A stretch of DNA of 44,540 nt, from positions 1-44,540 of the forward strand of contig SKNT01000036.1 of the NCBI GenBank assembly GCA_007120385.1, given 5' to 3'. Positions 16,966 to 26,278 of this stretch are shown in pieces; position 1 is the first letter of the stretch; each line of letters begins with the position of its first letter. Below the pieces are notes generated by a model. The model searched no databases. It saw nothing but the letters and a program-made list of their open reading frames with translations, and was not told the origin of the DNA. This DNA comes from Balneolales bacterium (GTDB lineage: Bacteria > Bacteroidota > Rhodothermia > Balneolales > Natronogracilivirgulaceae). The position numbers and the translations under genes are program-made.

Positions 16966-17913
16966 TTACGGTTTTTCGGTTCCAGTTCCAAACTTCAGAC
17001 AGTGCTCACGATCCCTGACAAGCTGCTGCACAAGTGCCTCGACGCTGCTGAATTTGTGTTCACCGCGGATCCTGCTGATGAAGCGTACGCGCATGCGGCT
17101 CCCGTAGATCGTCCGGTTGAAATCAAATAGGTGAACCTCCGGAACAATGCGCTGCTCACCGGTAAAAGTGGGCCTGTAACCGATATTCATCATGCCCCGG
17201 TAGCTCTGGCCCTCGAGGGTGGCCTCCACGCAATAGACTCCATTGGCCGGCAGCACTTTGCGGCTGCTTTCAGGTTCCAGGTTGGCCGTGGGAAAACCGA
17301 TGGTCCGGCCACGCTGATCTCCTTTTACAATGGTTCCTCCCAGCTCGTAGTATCTGCCCAGCATCTCGGCTGCCGTGCCCACATCCCCCTCCTGCTCCAG
17401 CAGGTTCCGGATCACCGTGCTGCTGACGGTGACATGTCTGACTTCATGCGCCTTTACCACGTGGACGGAAAAACCCAGTTCTGAGGAAAGCATTTCCAGC
17501 GTCCTGATGGAACCCTCGCGGTCGCGTCCGAAGTGGTGGTCGTATCCAATTACAAATTCATCCACCCCGATGCGTTCGTAAACATATTCGCGGATAAACA
17601 TTTCCGAGGAGAGAATGGAAAAATCCCTGGTGAACGGGATGACGATCATTTCATTGATCCCGTAATCCTGCATGATGGATGCACGTTCGCTGAGTGTGGT
17701 AAGTAGCCTGATACCGTCGGAGGAGGGATTGATCACTTCCCGGGGATGCGGGTCAAAAGTAATGACAGCGGCAGGGGCATTTTTCCGGCGAGCGCGGCTC
17801 ACCACGTTCCGGATGAGTGCCTGATGTCCAAGATGCACCCCGTCGAAGGTTCCTACGGTAAGGACATTGGATGGATTTTTCCGGTATTCCTGGATATAAA
17901 CTGGTTTACTCAT
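16966..17913 (-). CDS. ribF: Bifunctional riboflavin kinase / FAD synthetase
   Basis: The 315-residue enzyme makes FMN from riboflavin and then FAD. The N-terminal nucleotidyltransferase domain has GTFDGVHLGH at 21-30 and VITFDPHPREV; FVIGYDHHFGRDREG and VSSTVIRNLL are the further adenylyltransferase blocks. The C-terminal kinase domain has RGRTIGFPTANLE and GVYCVEATLEGQSYRGMMNIG. Length is typical. It starts 28 bases after truB; truB-ribF-rpsO is a conserved bacterial order. Confidence 0.97.
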   Translation of the reverse strand: MSKPVYIQEYRKNPSNVLTVGTFDGVHLGHQALIRNVVSRARRKNAPAAVITFDPHPREVINPSSDGIRLLTTLSERASIMQDYGINEMIVIPFTRDFSILSSEMFIREYVYERIGVDEFVIGYDHHFGRDREGSIRTLEMLSSELGFSVHVVKAHEVRHVTVSSTVIRNLLEQEGDVGTAAEMLGRYYELGGTIVKGDQRGRTIGFPTANLEPESSRKVLPANGVYCVEATLEGQSYRGMMNIGYRPTFTGEQRIVPEVHLFDFNRTIYGSRMRVRFISRIRGEHKFSSVEALVQQLVRDREHCLKFGTGTEKP

Positions 17914-17941
17914 AACGCTTCAAACAACTTGGCACGTCAAA

Positions 17942-18679
17942 TCATGCCTCCGTGGAATAAAAACTGCGTATCTGTTCAATCCGAGCTGCCTCATCGGCAT
18001 GATAGGGACCAATGGCAGACCGCCGCAATCCGTCAAGATGTGCCAGGGTTCCCAGGGCCATTCCCATATCATGAGCTAGGGTTCGCACATAGGTTCCCTT
18101 GCTGCACAGCACGTCGAGTTCCATCCGGTCTTCATGAAATGAGAGAAGCCGGATATCATGAATCTCTATCTCCCGGGAATCCCGTTCCACCACCTGGCCT
18201 TTTCTGGCATAGGAATACAATCGCCTGCCATCCTTCCAGAGTGCGGAATACATGGGTGGAACCTGCCTGATCTTTCCGCTGAACTGTTCGCGAATAACTG
18301 TTCGAACCTGATCTGCGGTAACATGTGAGAACGGAGCATGGGCATCCGGCGGGGTGGCGGCGTCCTGGCTGGGGGTGGAGGCGCCCAGTCTGACTTGTGC
18401 CAGGTAGCGTTTGGGAAGGTCCTGGATCAGTGAAATGCTCTTGGTTGCTTTGCCGGTACAGAGGATCAGCAATCCGGTAGCAAGCGGGTCAAGGGTGCCT
18501 GCATGCCCCGTTTTACGGATTCCTATGCGCGCCCGGAGGAATTTGACCACATCAAAACTGCTCCACCCTGACGGTTTGTCCACAAGAAACAGGGCGCCGC
18601 CGGTGAGGTCAGAACCCGGTTCAGGAAGCCGGTTTCGGCCATATACCGGCAAACTGGTCAGCGATGGCTGTGATGGCAT
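17942..18679 (-). CDS. truB: tRNA pseudouridine(55) synthase
   Basis: The enzyme makes pseudouridine 55 in the T-loop of tRNAs. The catalytic block KTGHAGTLDPLATGLL contains Asp64; DKPSGWSSFDVVKFLR precedes it and MYSALWKDGRRLYSYARKG and GTYVRTLAHDMG follow. The start at 18679 is chosen because it lies one base after the rbfA stop (TGA-C-ATG), giving 245 residues. The frame continues upstream to 18925, but that part lies inside rbfA in another frame and does not resemble TruB. An ATG at 18739 would overlap the end of rbfA by 59 bases. The arrangement suggests translational coupling to rbfA. Confidence 0.95.
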   Translation of the reverse strand: MPSQPSLTSLPVYGRNRLPEPGSDLTGGALFLVDKPSGWSSFDVVKFLRARIGIRKTGHAGTLDPLATGLLILCTGKATKSISLIQDLPKRYLAQVRLGASTPSQDAATPPDAHAPFSHVTADQVRTVIREQFSGKIRQVPPMYSALWKDGRRLYSYARKGQVVERDSREIEIHDIRLLSFHEDRMELDVLCSKGTYVRTLAHDMGMALGTLAHLDGLRRSAIGPYHADEAARIEQIRSFYSTEA

Positions 18680-18680
18680 G

Positions 18681-19070
18681 TCAGCTGCCTGATTCTCCGC
18701 CGGATTCTTCCCCGGACGATCCTTCACTTTTTCCTTCATGAATCTTTCGGAAAAGGGAGTCGATTTTTTCAACGTATTCCGCCGTATCGTCCAGATGAAA
18801 ATGGATTTCCGGAATTCGCCGGACCTGGTGACGGATACGGGATGCCAGTTTCTTCCGGATCTCGGGTGTCTTTTCCTGGATGAATTCAAACACTTCGGAA
18901 TGGACTCCGCTGGTGGAAAAAACACTCAGATAGACATGTGCCTGCATCAGGTCTGGTGAAACGCGCACATTGGTGATGGTCAGCATGGCGTCGTGCTGAT
19001 AATCCATCTGAAGAATTTCACCCAGATCCGATTTGAGCAGGGCGGCAACGCGCTCTGTTCTGATACTCAT
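18681..19070 (-). CDS. rbfA: Ribosome-binding factor A
   Basis: This 129-residue KH-like protein assists 30S maturation. The family features are the N-terminal RTERVAALLKSDLGEILQ, TITNVRVSPDLMQAHVYLSV and RRIPEIHFHLDDTAEYVEKI. After that comes a Ser/Glu/Gly-rich tail (SEGSSGEESGGESGS). Its ATG shares a base with the infB stop (TGATG), and truB follows one base after its own stop, so infB, rbfA and truB are translated from one message with coupling. Confidence 0.95.
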   Translation of the reverse strand: MSIRTERVAALLKSDLGEILQMDYQHDAMLTITNVRVSPDLMQAHVYLSVFSTSGVHSEVFEFIQEKTPEIRKKLASRIRHQVRRIPEIHFHLDDTAEYVEKIDSLFRKIHEGKSEGSSGEESGGESGS

Positions 19071-21964
19071 CAGCTTGTTTCCTGCTTCAGTTTTCGTTTG
19101 GTCTCGTACACTTCATAACCTTCAATGATATCACCTGTTTTGATATCATTGTAGTTCTTGATACCGAGTCCACACTCATAACCGCTTGTAACTTCCCTGA
19201 CGTCATCTTTGAAACGTTTGAGCGAGGTGAGTTCCCCTTCATAGATGACAATTCCGTCACGGACAAGCCGCACTTTGGTATTCCTTGTGATCTTCCCTTC
19301 GGTTACCTTGCAACCGGCCACGGTTCCAACCTTCGGGACTTTGAATGTTTCGAGCACTTCCAGGGTAGCCACGGTCTTCTCGTTTACTTCCGGTGAAAGA
19401 AGTCCTTCCAGAGCATCTCTAACCGCATCCACGGCATCGTAGATGACACTGAACAGGCGGATATCAATCTCTTCGCTTTCCGCAAGTTTCCGGGCGTTGG
19501 CCGAGGGCCGGACCTGGAAACCGATGATAATGGCCTCAGAGGCTGATGCCAGAAGCACATCCGATTCCGTAATGGCACCCACGCCGGTGTGGATGGTGTT
19601 GACTTTAACTTCGTCATCGGAAAGTTTCTGCAGCGATCCGGCCAGCGCTTCTATGGAGCCATCCACATCGCCCTTGATAATGATATTGAGCTCAGCCATT
19701 TCACCGAGGGCCAGCCTTCTTGAGATATCATCAAGTGTCACATGCTTTACTTTTCTGAGCGACTGTTCCCTTTTGATCTGCTGGCGCTGCTGCGCTATTT
19801 CCTTGGCGGTGCGATCGTCCTCCACAGCAACAATCTTGTCGCCTGCCTGTGGAATACCGTCAAAGCCGGTCATCTGGGCAGGTTGTGCCGGACCAACCTT
19901 ATCGATGCGCTCTCCAATTTCGTTTTCAAGCGCCCGGACTTTGCCTGAGTAGGATCCGGCCACAAACGGGTCTCCCACTCTCAGGGTCCCGCGTTGGATC
20001 AGGATGTTTGAAACCACACCTTTTCCGCGGTCCACTTTGGCTTCCAGAATAATACCGCTTGCGCGGCGGTTCGGGTTGGCTTTGAGCTCCATAAGCTCCG
20101 CTTCGATTAGCACCTTTTCAAGCAGCTCGTCGATTCCCTGACCGGTATGAGCCGAAACTTCGGCAATCTGCACACTTCCACCCCATTCCTCTACAATTAC
20201 ATTGTAATCGGAGAGTTGCTGTTTGATTCGGTCGGGATTGGCACCGTCCTTGTCGATTTTGTTGACAGCCACAACGATGGGCACACTGCCAGCCTGTGCG
20301 TGGTTGATGGCTTCGATCGTCTGGGGCATGACCGCATCATCAGCGGCAACCACCAGGATCACTATGTCGGTTACCTGTGCGCCACGGGCACGCATGGCGG
20401 TGAACGCCTCGTGACCCGGCGTATCAAGGAAGGTGATGTTCCGCTTGTCGGGAAGCCTTACTTCATAAGCACCAATGTGCTGGGTGATCCCGCCTGCTTC
20501 ACCGGCCGTAACCTTGGTTTTGCGGATGTAATCAAGCAGCGAGGTCTTTCCATGATCTACGTGTCCCATCACCGTCACCACAGGTGAGCGGGGCAGCAGA
20601 TCTTCGGGTTTGTCCTGCTCGCCTTCATAAAGGTCATCAGTAAGCTCTTCGGCATCCACAAATACCACTTCCCGTCCATATTCTTCAGCCAACAGCTCTA
20701 TGGTACTGGCCTCAAGCCGCTGGTTGATGGAAACGACCATGCCAAGGTTCATGCAATGCATGATGATCTCATTCGGCGATGCGTTGAGCAGGTCGGCCAG
20801 GTCACTTACTGTAATGAATTCGGTTACTTCAAGGAAGCGTTGTTGTTTTTCGGATTTTTCAGACTGCAGAGTCTCACGTTCGGCAGCCATTTCCTCTCGT
20901 TTCTGCTTGCGGCGTTTCTGGCGTTTTCGTCCTGCGGAACCGCCTGTGCTGAGCAGCGCAAGGGTCTCCTTCATTTTGGTTTCCACATCGGACTCGTCCA
21001 CCTTGGGAGCCTTGCGGGACTTAATGCGCTTCTTCTTTTTGCGCGGTGAGACGATATCTTCGCCTTCCTTGATCTTCGGTGTATCCTCTTTCACCCGCTT
21101 GGCCGCTATTTTCTTCTTTTTCGGCTTGTCAGCATCGTCGGTTTCCTCCAGCACTTCAGCGGCAGGAGTTTCGTCCTTTTTGGTTTTCTTGCCTTTCTTT
21201 TTCTTGCGGCGGCCGCGGGCATCATCAACGGGTCCCGCAATTTCTATCTTTCCAAGCACCCGGGTTCCAGCCAGTTTCTCCTTGCGTCCGCGAATGATGT
21301 CAGCCGACTCCTCATCAAGCAGATCCTCATCAAGTTCATCATCCTCAAGGATTTCTAATTCTTCGTCAGGATCTTCCTCCCGGGAGTCATCTTCAGAAGC
21401 GGGCAACGTATCTTCCCCGGCCTTTTCTTCGCTTTCCTGCTCCTTCCGGGCTGCTGTTCTTTTTTCCTTGGCGGCCCTGGCAGGCTGCTCGCTTTCTTCG
21501 GCTTCAGGTTCCTTTTTCTCCTCAGGTGTCTCCTCCTCCGGTTCCGGCACCTGCTCCTCTTCGGCTGCTTTTTTCTCAGTCACGGATGCTGGTTTTACCA
21601 CTTTTTCCTTATCCAGAGGCTCGAGCGGAAGGGTCTCTTCTTTTTCTGCCTGCACATCCTGAGGCTCCCGGTCATCAATCGGTTCCAGGAAACTGTCGAT
21701 GGTTACCGACTCATTCCTGCTGGAACGGAAGGTGCTCCGGCGCTCCTCATACTCTTCCCTGGCGCGGACATGATCCCTGCTCTTGGCCTTGTCTTCGCCG
21801 TAAACCGTCTCCAGGGCGGAATACATCTCAGGTGTGATTTTCGCATTGGGTTTGTTATCAATGGAAAATCCGTTCTCGTTCAAAGAATCCACAATGGATT
21901 GTGTGGAGACATTGAATTCCGATGCCACCTTGAATAAACGTTTCGGTTTACCAGCTTCTGTCAT
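19070..21964 (-). CDS. infB: Translation initiation factor IF-2
   Basis: The 964-residue GTPase places initiator tRNA on the 30S subunit. An N-terminal IF2N-like helix bundle (residues 1-60, [21 protein letters not shown]) is followed by a very long charged linker, about 65-375, alternating Glu/Asp-rich and Lys/Arg-rich blocks. A second IF2N-like segment (about 378-435) precedes the G domain: GHVDHGKT at 467-474, DTPGH at 514-518 and NKID at 568-571. The C-terminal domains II-IV follow ([27 protein letters not shown]). The linker makes the protein longer than the E. coli form (890), as is usual in FCB bacteria. It stands between nusA and rbfA. Confidence 0.98.
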   Translation of the reverse strand: MTEAGKPKRLFKVASEFNVSTQSIVDSLNENGFSIDNKPNAKITPEMYSALETVYGEDKAKSRDHVRAREEYEERRSTFRSSRNESVTIDSFLEPIDDREPQDVQAEKEETLPLEPLDKEKVVKPASVTEKKAAEEEQVPEPEEETPEEKKEPEAEESEQPARAAKEKRTAARKEQESEEKAGEDTLPASEDDSREEDPDEELEILEDDELDEDLLDEESADIIRGRKEKLAGTRVLGKIEIAGPVDDARGRRKKKKGKKTKKDETPAAEVLEETDDADKPKKKKIAAKRVKEDTPKIKEGEDIVSPRKKKKRIKSRKAPKVDESDVETKMKETLALLSTGGSAGRKRQKRRKQKREEMAAERETLQSEKSEKQQRFLEVTEFITVSDLADLLNASPNEIIMHCMNLGMVVSINQRLEASTIELLAEEYGREVVFVDAEELTDDLYEGEQDKPEDLLPRSPVVTVMGHVDHGKTSLLDYIRKTKVTAGEAGGITQHIGAYEVRLPDKRNITFLDTPGHEAFTAMRARGAQVTDIVILVVAADDAVMPQTIEAINHAQAGSVPIVVAVNKIDKDGANPDRIKQQLSDYNVIVEEWGGSVQIAEVSAHTGQGIDELLEKVLIEAELMELKANPNRRASGIILEAKVDRGKGVVSNILIQRGTLRVGDPFVAGSYSGKVRALENEIGERIDKVGPAQPAQMTGFDGIPQAGDKIVAVEDDRTAKEIAQQRQQIKREQSLRKVKHVTLDDISRRLALGEMAELNIIIKGDVDGSIEALAGSLQKLSDDEVKVNTIHTGVGAITESDVLLASASEAIIIGFQVRPSANARKLAESEEIDIRLFSVIYDAVDAVRDALEGLLSPEVNEKTVATLEVLETFKVPKVGTVAGCKVTEGKITRNTKVRLVRDGIVIYEGELTSLKRFKDDVREVTSGYECGLGIKNYNDIKTGDIIEGYEVYETKRKLKQETS

Positions 21965-22011
21965 ATACGATTGATCCTGTTCTTATTGTACGATGTGTCG
22001 GAGAAATTGGG

Positions 22012-23268
22012 TCAGGCTTCGTCTTCCTCAAATTCTTCTTCTATGGTTTGGATGATGTGTTTGGCATCCTTGAGGGCAAGCTTGCCTTCCGTCCGACGCT
22101 CGAGTTCTGCCGGATTGAGCTCCAGCACGGAGCGCGCCGTATCGCAGCCGATGTCGTAAAGCAGCTGAACGATCTCGTCACCGAAATCGTCGGCAAATTC
22201 AAAGATATCGATGTCGTCCTCGTCTTCCACTTCACGGTAGACATCAATTTCAAAATTGGTCAGGTGTGTGGCAAGACGGATGTTCACCCCGCCCTTTCCG
22301 ATGGCTTTGGACACCTGATCGGCAGGTACCACCACCTTGGCACGGCGGTTTTTCTTGTCGATTTCCACAGACTGGACATGAGCAGGCTGCAGTGCGCGTT
22401 TGATAAATTCGTGTTCGTTTTCGGTGTAGTTGATCACGTCGATATTCTCGTTGCAAAGCTCGCGTACAATCGAGTGTATCCGGATCCCTTTCATGCCCAC
22501 GCAGGCGCCGACAGGATCGACACGCTCATCGTGGGAAACCACCGCCACCTTGGAGCGGTCACCGGGCTCGCGAACGGTTTTAATGATCTCAATGACCCCG
22601 TCAAAGACTTCGGGGATTTCATTTTCGAAAAGGCGTTCCAGAAAGAGCGGAGAGGTACGCGAGATGATCACAGCGGGGTTGCCTTCCTGGCGTTTCACTT
22701 CAACCACCACAGCACGAATCGTATCGCCTTTGCGGTAACGGTCCTTGTAAATTTGGTGGCTTTTGGGAAGAATCAGTTCCACACCGTTGTGGTTTACAAG
22801 AATATCCCTGTTGCGAACCTGATAGACATCACCCAGAACAATTTCACCGATCCGGTCACTGTAGTCTTCAAAAATGTTGTCTTTCTCAATTTCGCGGATC
22901 CGCTGGGCAAGCGTTTGCCGGGCCATCATGACGGCACGACGTCCAAAATCCTCGATCCTGATCTCCTGGGCAAACTCATCGTACAGCTCGAGGTCGGGAT
23001 CCAGTTTTTTGGCCTCGGTTATGCCGATTTCGTTGACCGGGTCGCTCAACTCCTCATCGGGAACGACTTCACGAATATGCATAATCTGGATTTCTCCACG
23101 ATCGGGATTCAGAATTACCGAAAAGGCATCATCCGTTTCATATTTTTTCCGGATCATGGACCGGAACACATCCTCAAGAATCGAAAGGAGCAGGTCCCTG
23201 TCAATGCCCTTCTCCTTGGCAATTTCAGCAAAAGATTGAATGATCTGTTTTGAAATATCCGTTTGCAT
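22012..23268 (-). CDS. nusA: Transcription termination/antitermination factor NusA
   Basis: The 418-residue protein binds RNA polymerase and nascent RNA and influences pausing and termination. In order: the N-terminal polymerase-binding domain (1-125), the S1 domain (about 138-205, GDVYQVRNRDILV), KH1 (about 235-300, DPVGACVGMKGIRI) and KH2 (about 305-350, AIGKGGVNIRLA at 322-333). A short acidic C-terminal segment with a helical AR-like part (GCDTARSVLELNPAEL) follows; the two full acidic repeats of E. coli NusA are absent, as in most bacteria. It lies between rimP and infB. NusA is known to act on leader terminators, and one lies upstream of rimP here. Confidence 0.97.
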   Translation of the reverse strand: MQTDISKQIIQSFAEIAKEKGIDRDLLLSILEDVFRSMIRKKYETDDAFSVILNPDRGEIQIMHIREVVPDEELSDPVNEIGITEAKKLDPDLELYDEFAQEIRIEDFGRRAVMMARQTLAQRIREIEKDNIFEDYSDRIGEIVLGDVYQVRNRDILVNHNGVELILPKSHQIYKDRYRKGDTIRAVVVEVKRQEGNPAVIISRTSPLFLERLFENEIPEVFDGVIEIIKTVREPGDRSKVAVVSHDERVDPVGACVGMKGIRIHSIVRELCNENIDVINYTENEHEFIKRALQPAHVQSVEIDKKNRRAKVVVPADQVSKAIGKGGVNIRLATHLTNFEIDVYREVEDEDDIDIFEFADDFGDEIVQLLYDIGCDTARSVLELNPAELERRTEGKLALKDAKHIIQTIEEEFEEDEA

Positions 23269-23301
23269 GTAGGTATTGTTCGAAAATGCCGTTTGTTGTT
23301 G

Positions 23302-23757
23302 TTAAATAGACGCCAGAATGTAAGTTTCCACAATATCAGAAAACGGGATATCCAGCTCTTTCTTGTTTTCTGTAACAAGGGTTATCCTTTCGGAAGTCAC
23401 GCCGGCAAGCTCTCCCTCCAGGCGCATCTCGGCCCCGTCTTTGAGAACGGTCACGCGGGCATGCCGCCCAAGGTTGCTGTGGTACTGCCTGATGTCCCTG
23501 AGCGGACGGTCAAGGCCCGGCGATGATACGTTCAGCGTGTACTTTCTTCCGTGCCAGCCGGCGGCATCCAGAAGAAAATTCATCTCCCGGCTGATCCCGG
23601 CACACCGGTCGAGCGAAACATTGCCTTTCTCCGACTCCAGATATACCCAAATCACACGGTTGCCCGTCGATCCTTTGAGTTCGACATCCACCAGGTACAG
23701 ATCATTATCTGCAAGCACCTGCGTCGCTATCTCTTTTATCTGATCAAGTTCGTCCAA
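23302..23757 (-). CDS. rimP: Ribosome maturation factor RimP, starting at TTG
   Basis: The 151-residue protein assists 30S assembly. Family blocks: DLYLVDVELKGSTGNRVIWVYLE (in part), GNVSLDRCAGISREMN, YTLNVSSPGLDRPLRD and the C-terminal SH3-like part with LEGELAGVTSERITL. No ATG fits: the frame is open to 23919, but residues upstream look like untranslated leader and include the terminator-like hairpin. A TTG at 23757-23755 gives a start DELDQIKEIA, the length of other RimP proteins (E. coli 150), and a GGAG five bases before it. The TTG start is inference; the gene itself is certain. It heads the rimP-nusA-infB operon. Confidence 0.9.
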   Translation of the reverse strand: MDELDQIKEIATQVLADNDLYLVDVELKGSTGNRVIWVYLESEKGNVSLDRCAGISREMNFLLDAAGWHGRKYTLNVSSPGLDRPLRDIRQYHSNLGRHARVTVLKDGAEMRLEGELAGVTSERITLVTENKKELDIPFSDIVETYILASI

Positions 23758-23786
23758 AAAAACTCCGTTTCCTGTTTTCCAAATAC

Positions 23787-23815
23787 AAAAAAAGTGAGCT
23801 TTTTCGGGCTCACTT
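23787..23815 (-). terminator. Terminator-like hairpin in the rimP leader
   Basis: On the minus strand AAGTGAGC (23815-23808), an 8-base loop and GCTCACTT (23799-23792) form a perfect 8-bp stem, followed by five more T (23791-23787). It lies 30 bases before the rimP TTG and only a few bases after the predicted transcription start. It could stop transcription arriving from upstream, act as an attenuator, or cap the 5' end of the message. Confidence 0.7.
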
Positions 23816-23823
23816 ACAAAGCA

Positions 23824-23854
23824 TAAAGATACGCTAATTTTTCGCAAAACCCAA
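23824..23854 (-). promoter_or_regulatory. Candidate promoter of the rimP-nusA-infB operon
   Basis: On the minus strand TTG (23854-23852, within TTTTG) is followed after 20 bases by TATCTTTA (23831-23824), a close match to TAnnTTTG. The predicted start, about 23818, is right at the foot of the hairpin. Confidence 0.5.
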
Positions 23855-23979
23855 AATTTGTAGCATCTAATGCATGTCTTGAAGGCCTTGCACAAGCATA
23901 TTCCGGATGCCATCTGCACGGGTTATTTAATTCCCTGTTGCCTATTTCAGTTCTCACATCCAAAGCATATTTTTCAGAT

Positions 23980-24480
23980 ATGCGCCAAATACCGTTTTTC
24001 CTCTTTCTATTCACCCTTTCAACGGTCACGCAGTGCAACGGCGACACGGATACGGAAACAGCCGAACGCCATGCCGGACGGACCGTGGAGCCCACACATT
24101 CTCTCGAGATTCTCAATGAACAGCAGGATCGTGTGGTGGCCAGTGTCCGCGTGGCTTTGGCACAAACAGACCAGGAACGCAACACCGGACTTATGGATGT
24201 GCGTCACATGCCATTCGACACGGGGATGTATTTCATTTTCGAGAACGAGGAGCCGCGGAGCTTCTGGATGGCCAACACTCCCCTGTCTCTGGACATCCTG
24301 TTCGTAAACAGGCAGTATCGCATCGTCCGTATCCATACACGAACTGTTCCCTTTTCCGAGAGGCAGATCCGGTCGGAGCTGCCTGCCATGTACACCCTGG
24401 AGGTGAATGCCGGATTTGTCAGCGAACATGACATAAGGGAAGGCATGTACGTGCGGCTGGTGGAATCCGGGGAGCCATAA
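23980..24480 (+). CDS. DUF192 family protein, exported, possibly a lipoprotein
   Basis: From the ATG at 23980 the product has 166 residues. It begins with a signal sequence (MRQIPFFLFLFTLSTVTQC); the Cys after VTQ could be a lipidation site, though Gln at -1 is unusual. The DUF192 domain follows: ALAQTDQERNTGLMDVRHMP, GMYFIFENEEPRSFWMANT, LSLDILFVN and YTLEVNAGF. The family's biochemical role is not established. The frame is open back to 23938, but the later ATG fits the signal peptide. It is convergent with fbp and back-to-back with rimP. Confidence 0.8.
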   Translation: MRQIPFFLFLFTLSTVTQCNGDTDTETAERHAGRTVEPTHSLEILNEQQDRVVASVRVALAQTDQERNTGLMDVRHMPFDTGMYFIFENEEPRSFWMANTPLSLDILFVNRQYRIVRIHTRTVPFSERQIRSELPAMYTLEVNAGFVSEHDIREGMYVRLVESGEP

Positions 24481-24540
24481 CCCCCTCCACGGCTCAGCGC
24501 GTTTGCTGCATGCATGCATCGTCACTTGCCCCTGCTATCG

Positions 24541-25554
24541 TCACTTGCTCCTGCTGAGGAATTCCATCAGCTTCTCAACATTGCTTCGTGAACCCATGTA
24601 AACCGGAGCCGTCTGGTGGATGGACTGCGGGTTGATCTCAAGTATCCGGCCCGATCCGTCAAATGCCAGGCCGCCGGCCTGTTCAATGATATACCCCATA
24701 GGGTTGCATTCGTACATGAGTCGGAGTTTTCCGTGGGGATTGCTCACATTGGGCGGGTAGAGAAATATCCCCCCGAGCAAGAGGATCCGGTGAAGATCCG
24801 AAACCATAGATCCGATATAGCGCAGCGAATAGGGCCGTTCCGTCTCCGGATCCACCTGTTTGATGTAGGCAATATAATCCCGTACGCCACCGGGCCAACC
24901 GGAAGAGTATCCTTCATTGATGCTGTATTGCGGGGTAAAATCGGGGATGCGGATATCGTCGTCACTCAGCATGAACTCACCGATGCTCGGATCCAGGGTA
25001 AAGGAACTCACCCCCATTCCCGTTGTATAGACGAGCATGGTGCTGGAACCGTACAGTACATAGCCCGCCGCAGACTGTTTGTCTCCCGGCTGGAGGGCAT
25101 CCGACTCTTCTGCCGGTACGTCCCGCGAACTTTTGCGTCTGTAAATGGAGAAAATGGTGCCTACCGAAACATTGACATCGATATTTGACGATCCGTCAAG
25201 CGGGTCAAAAAACACGATGTAGTTGCCCGACGAGCTTTCCAGCCGGATCAGTTCGTTGCTCTCCTCCGAGATCATCATACTCACGATTCCCGATCGGGCC
25301 AGGGCTGATTTTATCTGGTCGTCGGCAAACACATCCAGTTTTTTCACGCTTTCACCATGAACGTTCTGGCTGCCGTACTGGCCAAGAAGGTTTGTAATAC
25401 CTGCCTTATTCACTTCTCTGGATACGATTTTTGCAGCCAGTCCGATATCGCGCAAAAGCTGGGAAAGCTCCCCGGTGGCGCCGTCGAAGCGGTTCTGTGA
25501 CCGGATGATGAACTCTTCCAGGGTTAACATGTGGTTGACGTTTTTCTGTGTCAT
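24541..25554 (-). CDS. fbp: Class I fructose-1,6-bisphosphatase
   Basis: The 337-residue enzyme removes the 1-phosphate of fructose 1,6-bisphosphate in gluconeogenesis. The metal-site motifs of class I FBPases are present: SEES at 96-99 and DPLDGSSNIDVNVSVGTIFS starting at 117; GYVLYGSSTMLVYT, RYIGSMVSDLHRIL and LMYECNPMGYIIEQAGG follow. Length and order fit the class. It is the last gene of the prfB-nadB-coaE-fbp run, 75 bases after coaE. Confidence 0.97.
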   Translation of the reverse strand: MTQKNVNHMLTLEEFIIRSQNRFDGATGELSQLLRDIGLAAKIVSREVNKAGITNLLGQYGSQNVHGESVKKLDVFADDQIKSALARSGIVSMMISEESNELIRLESSSGNYIVFFDPLDGSSNIDVNVSVGTIFSIYRRKSSRDVPAEESDALQPGDKQSAAGYVLYGSSTMLVYTTGMGVSSFTLDPSIGEFMLSDDDIRIPDFTPQYSINEGYSSGWPGGVRDYIAYIKQVDPETERPYSLRYIGSMVSDLHRILLLGGIFLYPPNVSNPHGKLRLMYECNPMGYIIEQAGGLAFDGSGRILEINPQSIHQTAPVYMGSRSNVEKLMEFLSRSK

Positions 25555-25629
25555 AGCCTCGTATTTTTGATGAAGGTATTCAGATACTGACAGAAGAACG
25601 GGCAGAATTCCGGAAACCCGGGATGCCCA

Positions 25630-26244
25630 TTACCGCTCTTTGGTTCCTGCTGCACGCTCATGCAATTCCCGGTACAGTGCCTCTGCCTTGTATTCAAGGC
25701 TGCCGGGCGGACCGTCATTGCGAACCAGAAAATCGGCTTTCTCTGCCAGAAGGTCAAAGTCCGGCTGTTTTCGGATACGGTTTTGCACGCTTTCCGGGCT
25801 GCTTCCGTCCCGGGCCGAAACCCGCCGGATCCGCTCCGCTTCCGGACATGCTACCATAACCACCACATCGCACATCACCGGGCTGCCGGACGTCAGCAGC
25901 AATGCCGATTCATGGGCAAAAAGACGGGCTCCATCCCTGAGGGCCTTCTTCTTTTGCATATCCAGCTCCCTGTAAACGGCTGGGTGCACAATGCGATTCA
26001 GTTCTTCCACCCGGCCGGCTTTGAATGCGGCTTCAGCAAGGAAATCCCGGTTCAGCGACCCGTCCGTGTGATATGAGCGCACTCCAAAAGTCCGGATGAC
26101 CTGGTTTTTCAGATCCTGGTCGGTGACCATCAGCTGCTTTGCCATATCGTCGGCGTAAACCACAGGTACGCCCAGGCGTTCCCATACCTGGAGGAATGTT
26201 GTTTTTCCGCTTCCGATGCCTCCTGTAACACCGACGTGCAACAT
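25630..26244 (-). CDS. coaE: Dephospho-CoA kinase
   Basis: The 204-residue kinase performs the last step of coenzyme A synthesis. The P-loop GGIGSGKT is at 8-15, followed by the substrate region VVYADDMAKQL, LNRIVHPAVYREL and the nucleoside-binding CPEAERIRRVSARDG with NRIRKQ. Length is typical. It starts 34 bases after the nadB stop. Confidence 0.95.
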   Translation of the reverse strand: MLHVGVTGGIGSGKTTFLQVWERLGVPVVYADDMAKQLMVTDQDLKNQVIRTFGVRSYHTDGSLNRDFLAEAAFKAGRVEELNRIVHPAVYRELDMQKKKALRDGARLFAHESALLLTSGSPVMCDVVVMVACPEAERIRRVSARDGSSPESVQNRIRKQPDFDLLAEKADFLVRNDGPPGSLEYKAEALYRELHERAAGTKER

Positions 26245-26278
26245 GTTTTTCCGGTTATTTCAAGTTTCCTGGCGAAGG

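Noticed and set aside
22048-23253. 401-residue open frame on the plus strand opposite nusA
   Set aside because: It mirrors nusA codon by codon, has no family-like features and no ribosome-binding site; nusA is unmistakable.
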